From CAYOKT01 sp964404605 (GTDB lineage: Bacteria; Electryoneota; Electryoneia; Electryoneales; Electryoneaceae), in contig CAYOKT010000057.1 of assembly GCA_964404605.1 (NCBI GenBank), positions 1 through 18,769 of the forward strand: DNA of 18,769 bases. Direction: 5' to 3'. Made by a program: the position numbers and the translations under genes. Numbering within the stretch: position 1 is the first letter of the stretch; each line of letters begins with the position of its first letter. Positions 14,430-18,769 of this stretch are shown here, in pieces. The notes under the pieces were generated by a model. That model worked only from the letters and a program-made list of their open reading frames with translations. It searched no databases and had not been told where the DNA came from.

Positions 14430-15202
14430 GCCTGCTCCACGCCCTGCTGCTCGGGCTCTTGCAGGGGCTCACCGAGTTCCTCCCGATCAGCTCTTCCGGC
14501 CATCTCGTTCTCGGCCAGTACCTGCTCGGCATCCACAGCGAGAATGTCGCCTTCGAGGTGGCGGTGCACCTCGGCACGCTGCTCGCGGTGCTCGTCTATT
14601 TCCGGCGCGACCTGGCGATGGTGTTGCACGATTTCTTCGCCGGCGGGGCGGGACGCCGGGTCGGCTGGATGCTCCTGCTCGCGATGGTGCCCACCGCGGT
14701 CATCGGCCTGGGGTTCAAGGGTCTGCTCGAGTCGCTGTTCCAGGTCCCGCGCATCGCCGCGGGCGGATTGCTGTTGACGACCGCGCTGCTGGTCGCCGCG
14801 GAGCGGGTTCGCGGGGGTGACAGGCCGTTGACCGGGGTCCGCACCCTGGACGCCCTGCTCGTCGGCACCCTGCAGGGGCTGGCGATCGTCCCCGGCATCA
14901 GCCGCAGCGGCTCGACCATCGCCGCCGGGCTGTTCGCCGGGATGTCGCGGGACGCCGCCGCGCGCTTCAGCTTCCTGCTCTCCATCCCCGCCATCCTCGG
15001 GGCGGCGGTGCTCACGCTCAAGGACTTCTCCACCTTGGAGAACGGGATGGCGCTTCCCTTTCTCGCCGGCACCGTCGCCTCCGCCTTCAGCGGGTATGTC
15101 GCCATCGGGGTGTTGATGGCCGTGCTCCGGCGTGGCCGCCTGTACGGCTTCGCGGCTTACACACTCATCGTCGGGGTGCTCGGTTTGATTCTCCTTCCCT
15201 GA
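14426..15202 (+). CDS. uppP: Undecaprenyl-diphosphatase UppP (BacA)
   Basis: A 258-residue integral inner-membrane enzyme that converts undecaprenyl diphosphate to the monophosphate, recycling the lipid carrier of peptidoglycan synthesis; its loss or overexpression alters bacitracin sensitivity in other bacteria. The signature QGLTEFLPISSSGH (13-26) contains catalytic Glu17 and His26; the first acidic position is Gln, which the (E/Q)xxxE consensus allows. The second motif PGISRSGST (156-164) contains the essential Arg160. About eight hydrophobic segments follow the family pattern, and length is normal. It starts at a GTG overlapping the previous stop (GTGA), with GGGGAGG five bases upstream, indicating translational coupling to the PBP-activator-like gene. 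Confidence 0.96.
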   Translation: MSLLHALLLGLLQGLTEFLPISSSGHLVLGQYLLGIHSENVAFEVAVHLGTLLAVLVYFRRDLAMVLHDFFAGGAGRRVGWMLLLAMVPTAVIGLGFKGLLESLFQVPRIAAGGLLLTTALLVAAERVRGGDRPLTGVRTLDALLVGTLQGLAIVPGISRSGSTIAAGLFAGMSRDAAARFSFLLSIPAILGAAVLTLKDFSTLENGMALPFLAGTVASAFSGYVAIGVLMAVLRRGRLYGFAAYTLIVGVLGLILLP

Positions 15203-15431
15203 GCGCACAAGTCGATGGGTTGACCACCATCACGGATTTTCGCTACAGGATTTTGTACTTTTACCGTTTCCCGAAGGTCCGCTCCCCGGACGGGTGACGG
15301 GCGGGGGGACGGCACTGACGCCGTTTCCGGGGCGCCGCCGGAGGAGCACCGAGACAGGGTACCGCATTCCCGGCACATCATACGGCGAGGGGGCATTGCA
15401 CGGGACGCGGGAACGGGATGCAGGAGGGACC
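15203..15431 (+). promoter_or_regulatory. Promoter and long GC-rich leader of the secreted protease gene
   Basis: After uppP, TTGACC (15220-15225) followed after 18 bases by TACAGG (15244-15249) in an AT-rich patch is a reasonable housekeeping-type promoter. It would leave about 175 bases of leader before the ATG at 15432, GC-rich and able to form hairpins. I recognise no riboswitch class in it. A frame open from 15294 in phase with the protease lacks a ribosome-binding site and would bury the signal peptide. Confidence 0.4.
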
Positions 15432-18400
15432 ATGCGATTTACACTGCGATGGGCTGCGTCGCTTTTTATCCTCTTGGGCTTTTGCCTGGTAACGCCCGGA
15501 TCTCTCCGGGCGCGACCCACGACGAACACCCGGGAGCTGGAACGGATCAGCCGTGAGACCGCGGCGAAATGGGCCGCCCGGCGCGGGCCCGAGTACGAGC
15601 GGTTCCTGCGGTCCGATAACCCCGCCTGGCGCGCGCTGTTCGCCGATTCCACCATTGAATTCATCGGTGTCGAGGGCGGCCGGCCGCTGTTCTACCAGGT
15701 GAACAACCTGGACGCCGCCCGGACCGTGGGCACCGACAAGTGCTGGCCCAACGCGGGCTTTGGATTCTCGCTCACCGGTGCGAACGACGCGGGCGAACTC
15801 GCCATCTGGGACGGCGGCGCGGTGCGCTTCACCCACCAGGAATTCACCGGCCGGGTGATCGTGATGGACGGCGGCAGCGCGGCCTCGCATGCCACCCATG
15901 TCGCCGGGACCATGATCGCCGCCGGGGTGCGCAATGACGCCCACGGGATGAGCCCCGAGGGCGTGCTCTACTCCTACGAATGGACCAATGACAACGGCGA
16001 GATGGCCTCCGCCGCCGGAAACGGCCTGCTGGTCTCGAACCATTCCTACAGCTACATCACCGGCTGGAACTACGATTACGGCCAGGGCATCTGGTACTGG
16101 TGGGGTGACCCGGACATCTCGGAGGACGAGGACTACAACTTCGGCTTCTACGGCTACCAGGCCCAGTCCTGGGACAACATCGCCTACAACGCCCCCTATT
16201 ACACCATCTGCAAGTCCGCGGGCAATGACCGCGGCGAGGGACCCGGCGGGCAGCCGGTCTCGCACTATGTCTACATCGACGGGGACTGGGAGCTGAACAG
16301 CACGATGGTGCACGAGCGGGACGGCGGCTCGGACGGCTACGATTGCATCACCGCCGCCGGCAACTCGAAGAACATCATCACCGTCGGCGCGGTGAACGAC
16401 ATCCCCCAGGGGTACCAGTACCCCTCCGACGTCGTGATGAGCTCCTTCAGCACCTGGGGTCCCACCGATGACGGACGGGTGAAACCGGACCTCGTCGCCA
16501 ACGGCATCCAGCTCTACTCCTCCGTCGCGAGCAGCAACACGGCCTACTCTTCCTACAGCGGGACCTCGATGTCCAGCCCCAACCTGGCGGGTTCGCTCAA
16601 CCTGCTGGTGCAGTACTACAAGGACACCCACGGCGGCGACACCCCCCTCTCGGCGACGATGAAGGCCCTGATGGTTCACACCGCGGACGAAGCCGGCTCC
16701 GGGGACGGGCCGGACTACCGCTTCGGCTGGGGCCTGCTGAACACCTTCCACGCCGCGGAGGTGATCCGGGATGACGAGGAGGACTACTACCGTATCCAGG
16801 AATCCACGCTGACGGAGGGGGATACGGTGCGGTACACCCTCCTGGCGGATGGGAACGAACCGTTGACGGCGACCATCGCCTGGACCGATCCCCCCGCCAG
16901 CCCGCCGTCCGCCGCCCTGAACCCCCCGGACCTGATGCTGGTCAACGACCTCGACATGCGGCTGATTCATGTCGGCACGGGCACCGAGTTCGAGCCCTGG
17001 GTGCTCGACCCGGCCAACCCCTCCGCCGCCGCGACCACGGGCGACAACTTCCGCGACAATGTCGAGGAGATCTTCGTCGACGTGCCGGATGCGCTGGCGG
17101 GGGACTACGTGCTGGAAGTCCACCACAAGAACACGCTCACCGGCGGCGAACAGCCCTTCAGCCTTGTCCTCTCCGGGCTGTGGGCCAGCGATGACCCGCG
17201 TGTCACTCCCGAGGGGTTGACGGCGGAGCTGGACAACGTGCACGGGATCGTCATCCTGCACTGGCACATGGATGCCGACCTGACCGATTTCGTCGCCTAC
17301 CGGGTCTATCGTGACGGCGAGGAGATCGCGACCACCGCCGACACCATGTGGGTGGACATCGTCACGGAGTTCGGGTCCTACGTGTACACGGTGACCTCCC
17401 AGTGGGCGCAGGGGCAGTCGCACCCGACCCCTCCCCTGACCGTGACCTGGTACGAGCCGGTGGCGCCCACGGCCCTCGCGGCGGAATATGACGCCGCGGC
17501 GGGGGCGGTGAACCTCTCCTGGGGGCACCTGCGGGGGGGCGAGCTGGCCTATGACGACGGCAGCGCGGAGTCGAACCTCGCCTTCGCCGCCAGCGCGCCG
17601 GAAGGGTCGCAATATGCCAACCGGATCACCGTGCCGGACGAAGCCGATATGATCGCCATGGGAGCGTGGGTGCTCGAACTCGGGATGACGAGCTTCGGAC
17701 CCATCCGTTTCGCCCTCTATGCCGATGACGGCGGCCTGCCCGGCGAACTGCTCTACATGAGCGAGCCGCGGACCCCGGAGGAGGAGGGCTGGTTCTGGAT
17801 CACCATGCCGCCGGACACGGCCGTCACCCTGGCCGCCGGCAGCGAGGTCTGGGTCGCCGTGGACTGGGTGCAGATGGGTCACACCAAGATCGGCCGTGAC
17901 ACCACACCGCCCCTCCTCGGGCGCGGCGCCTTCACCATCGGGCCGGACGCCTGGGAGCCGCTCGACGATTTCGGCGGCGGCGTCCTTGCCGGGAACCCGA
18001 TGCTCCGCCTCTCCCTCGGCTCCGAAGAGCCGGTCGGCCCGGAGCGGGGGTTGACGGAGTATCGCGTGGAGCGCGACGGCGAACCTGTCGGGACGACGGC
18101 CGAGCGGTTCTGGGTCGACTCCGACCCGCCGGACACCGTGGTCGTCTACCAAGTCGTGGCGGAATACGAGCAGGGCGAGGCGGCTTCCGACACCGTGTCG
18201 ATCGACCTGACCGGTACGGCCGTGGAGGACGAGGCGGCGCTGCCCGCGCGCTTCGAAATCGGCGGGGCCTACCCCAACCCGTTCAACCCGGAGATGACCA
18301 TCCCCTTCAGCCTGCCGCGCTCCTCGGAGGTGACGGCGGAGGTGTTCGACCTCCTCGGGCGACGGGTGGCGACTCTCGCCGCCGGGCGGTTCCAGCCGGG

Positions 18401-18509
18401 CCGGCACCGGTTGAGCTGGAACGCGGCGGAGGCGGCCTCGGGCGTCTACTTCGTCCGCGTGCAGGCCGGCCCGGTCCACGCCGTGCGCAAGGTGGTCCTG
18501 CTCAGGTAA
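15432..18509 (+). CDS. Secreted subtilisin-like (S8) serine protease with FN3-type modules and sorting tail
   Basis: A 1025-residue exported protease. The start at 15432 has AGGAGG five bases upstream and gives a signal peptide (1-28). The S8 catalytic domain has Asp127 (AIWDGG), His153 (SHATHVAGT, Ala replacing the usual Gly), oxyanion Asn265 (KSAGN) and Ser379 (YSGTSMSSP). Residues 452-583 form a beta domain with LVNDLDMRLI, as in KP-43-type subtilases. Then come an FN3-like module (592-673) and a second one that appears split: PTALAAEYD to NLSW (679-697) and EYRVERDG onward (876-926), with a beta-rich AYDDGSAESN module inserted between (705-865). A sorting tail ends the protein (946-1025: AYPNPFNPEMTIPFSLP, VFDLLGRRV, SGVYFVRV, Lys/Arg end). 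It probably degrades extracellular protein at the surface or outside the cell. No I9-type propeptide is obvious in residues 30-110. Confidence 0.93.
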   Translation: MRFTLRWAASLFILLGFCLVTPGSLRARPTTNTRELERISRETAAKWAARRGPEYERFLRSDNPAWRALFADSTIEFIGVEGGRPLFYQVNNLDAARTVGTDKCWPNAGFGFSLTGANDAGELAIWDGGAVRFTHQEFTGRVIVMDGGSAASHATHVAGTMIAAGVRNDAHGMSPEGVLYSYEWTNDNGEMASAAGNGLLVSNHSYSYITGWNYDYGQGIWYWWGDPDISEDEDYNFGFYGYQAQSWDNIAYNAPYYTICKSAGNDRGEGPGGQPVSHYVYIDGDWELNSTMVHERDGGSDGYDCITAAGNSKNIITVGAVNDIPQGYQYPSDVVMSSFSTWGPTDDGRVKPDLVANGIQLYSSVASSNTAYSSYSGTSMSSPNLAGSLNLLVQYYKDTHGGDTPLSATMKALMVHTADEAGSGDGPDYRFGWGLLNTFHAAEVIRDDEEDYYRIQESTLTEGDTVRYTLLADGNEPLTATIAWTDPPASPPSAALNPPDLMLVNDLDMRLIHVGTGTEFEPWVLDPANPSAAATTGDNFRDNVEEIFVDVPDALAGDYVLEVHHKNTLTGGEQPFSLVLSGLWASDDPRVTPEGLTAELDNVHGIVILHWHMDADLTDFVAYRVYRDGEEIATTADTMWVDIVTEFGSYVYTVTSQWAQGQSHPTPPLTVTWYEPVAPTALAAEYDAAAGAVNLSWGHLRGGELAYDDGSAESNLAFAASAPEGSQYANRITVPDEADMIAMGAWVLELGMTSFGPIRFALYADDGGLPGELLYMSEPRTPEEEGWFWITMPPDTAVTLAAGSEVWVAVDWVQMGHTKIGRDTTPPLLGRGAFTIGPDAWEPLDDFGGGVLAGNPMLRLSLGSEEPVGPERGLTEYRVERDGEPVGTTAERFWVDSDPPDTVVVYQVVAEYEQGEAASDTVSIDLTGTAVEDEAALPARFEIGGAYPNPFNPEMTIPFSLPRSSEVTAEVFDLLGRRVATLAAGRFQPGRHRLSWNAAEAASGVYFVRVQAGPVHAVRKVVLLR

Positions 18510-18769
18510 GGCGCGCTCCCGGCCGGCCGGAAGCAGGATGACGCTTCAAAGGGCTTGGGACAGCAGATACAAAACACGGCAAAGCGCGCAAGAATGTCAT
18601 TCTGACGAAAGGAAGAATCTCGAAATGCCGCGCTTCTGTTGGATGTGAATCATTTCGTTTTGAGATCCTTCACTGGCGTTCAGGATGACAACGGGAAGCA
18701 TTCAAGGCCGGGGTGGCCCTGTCAGCTTCTCGATGGGTGGCTCAGGACGTAGCCCTGGGTCGCCGACCC
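18510..18769. other. Non-coding tail downstream of the protease gene
   Basis: The stretch holds a short GC palindrome (centre CCGGCCGGCCGG, about 18520-18531) just after the protease stop, which might act as a weak terminator without a T-run, and then the 96-bp inverted repeat. I see no supported gene from 18691 to the window end. Confidence 0.5.
18595..18690. repeat. 96-bp imperfect inverted repeat (MITE/REP-like intergenic element)
   Basis: The left arm begins TGTCATTCTGA (18595) and continues with GGAAGAATCTC and GAAATG. The right arm ends with CAGGATGACA (18690) and, read in reverse complement, gives TGTCATCCTGA, then GAAGGATCTC and GAAATG. The arms match along about 30 bases with small indels and enclose about 24 bases. 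No coding potential is seen. The TGTCATYCTGA end and the GAAGRATCT core resemble dispersed intergenic repeats found in many bacterial genomes. It is AT-richer than the surrounding genes. Confidence 0.7.

Noticed and set aside
15378..18479. A very long open frame antisense to the protease gene
   Set aside because: High GC removes stop codons from opposite frames. Its translation is low-complexity Val/Gly/Arg/His-rich with no domain, signal peptide or ribosome-binding site, whereas the plus strand has a complete S8 protease. The same holds for long antisense frames over the transporter, envelope, kamA-like, amidase, guaA and PBP-activator genes.
1..18769. CRISPR arrays, tRNA or rRNA genes, insertion sequences, phage or toxin-antitoxin modules
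   Set aside because: I looked for regularly spaced repeats, tRNA arms, rRNA core sequences, transposase DDE/HUH motifs and small overlapping toxin-antitoxin pairs on both strands and saw none.

Overview
The window is GC-rich bacterial chromosome, densely packed with ordinary, intact genes and with no phage or transposase genes. Two secreted proteins, one at each end, finish in the FlgD-Ig-like / type IX-type sorting tail (PNPFN, then VFDLLGRRV, then SG-YF-R, then a Lys-rich end). That tail, a Gram-negative cell-wall set (amidase, UppP, a putative PBP activator) and high GC together suggest a member of the FCB superphylum or a related uncultured lineage (Eisenbacteria-, Krumholzibacteriota- or Latescibacterota-like). 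The assignment is inference; there is no rRNA in the window.

Layout. Positions 1-3666 carry three minus-strand genes: a secreted sorting-tail protein, an OPA-type (organophosphate:phosphate antiporter) MFS transporter, and a HAD phosphatase just upstream of it. A small plus-strand gene (3803-4042) converges on a minus-strand operon across a strong two-way terminator (4077-4109). That operon (6930 down to 4164) encodes an ECF sigma factor, an RseA-like single-pass anti-sigma factor overlapping it by 4 nt, and an exported protein made of three copies of one beta-rich repeat, the first interrupted by a coiled coil. Upstream lies a KamA-family radical SAM enzyme (7076-8242) that appears to lack the aspartates lysine 2,3-aminomutase uses to bind its substrate.

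The 362-base gap 8243-8604 is the most interesting non-coding stretch. It holds a perfect Crp/Fnr-type palindrome, a possible minus-strand promoter overlapping it, a run of small stem-loops and a good minus-strand intrinsic terminator. Together these look like a small RNA or an attenuated leader in front of the kamA-like gene.

From 8605 to 15202 the plus strand carries a run of envelope and housekeeping genes: N-acetylmuramoyl-L-alanine amidase, surE, guaA, a TPR plus periplasmic-binding-protein-fold protein resembling PBP activators, and uppP. Two junctions have 4-nt start/stop overlaps, so surE-guaA and PBP-activator-uppP are probably translationally coupled. A large secreted subtilisin-like protease (15432-18509) follows with its own leader. 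The window ends with a 96-bp imperfect inverted repeat of dispersed-repeat (MITE/REP-like) appearance.

No complete new multi-gene defence or biosynthetic system is visible. The best candidates for something undescribed are the sigma/anti-sigma/triplicated-repeat envelope operon, the possible Crp-site-linked small RNA, and the non-lysine KamA homologue.
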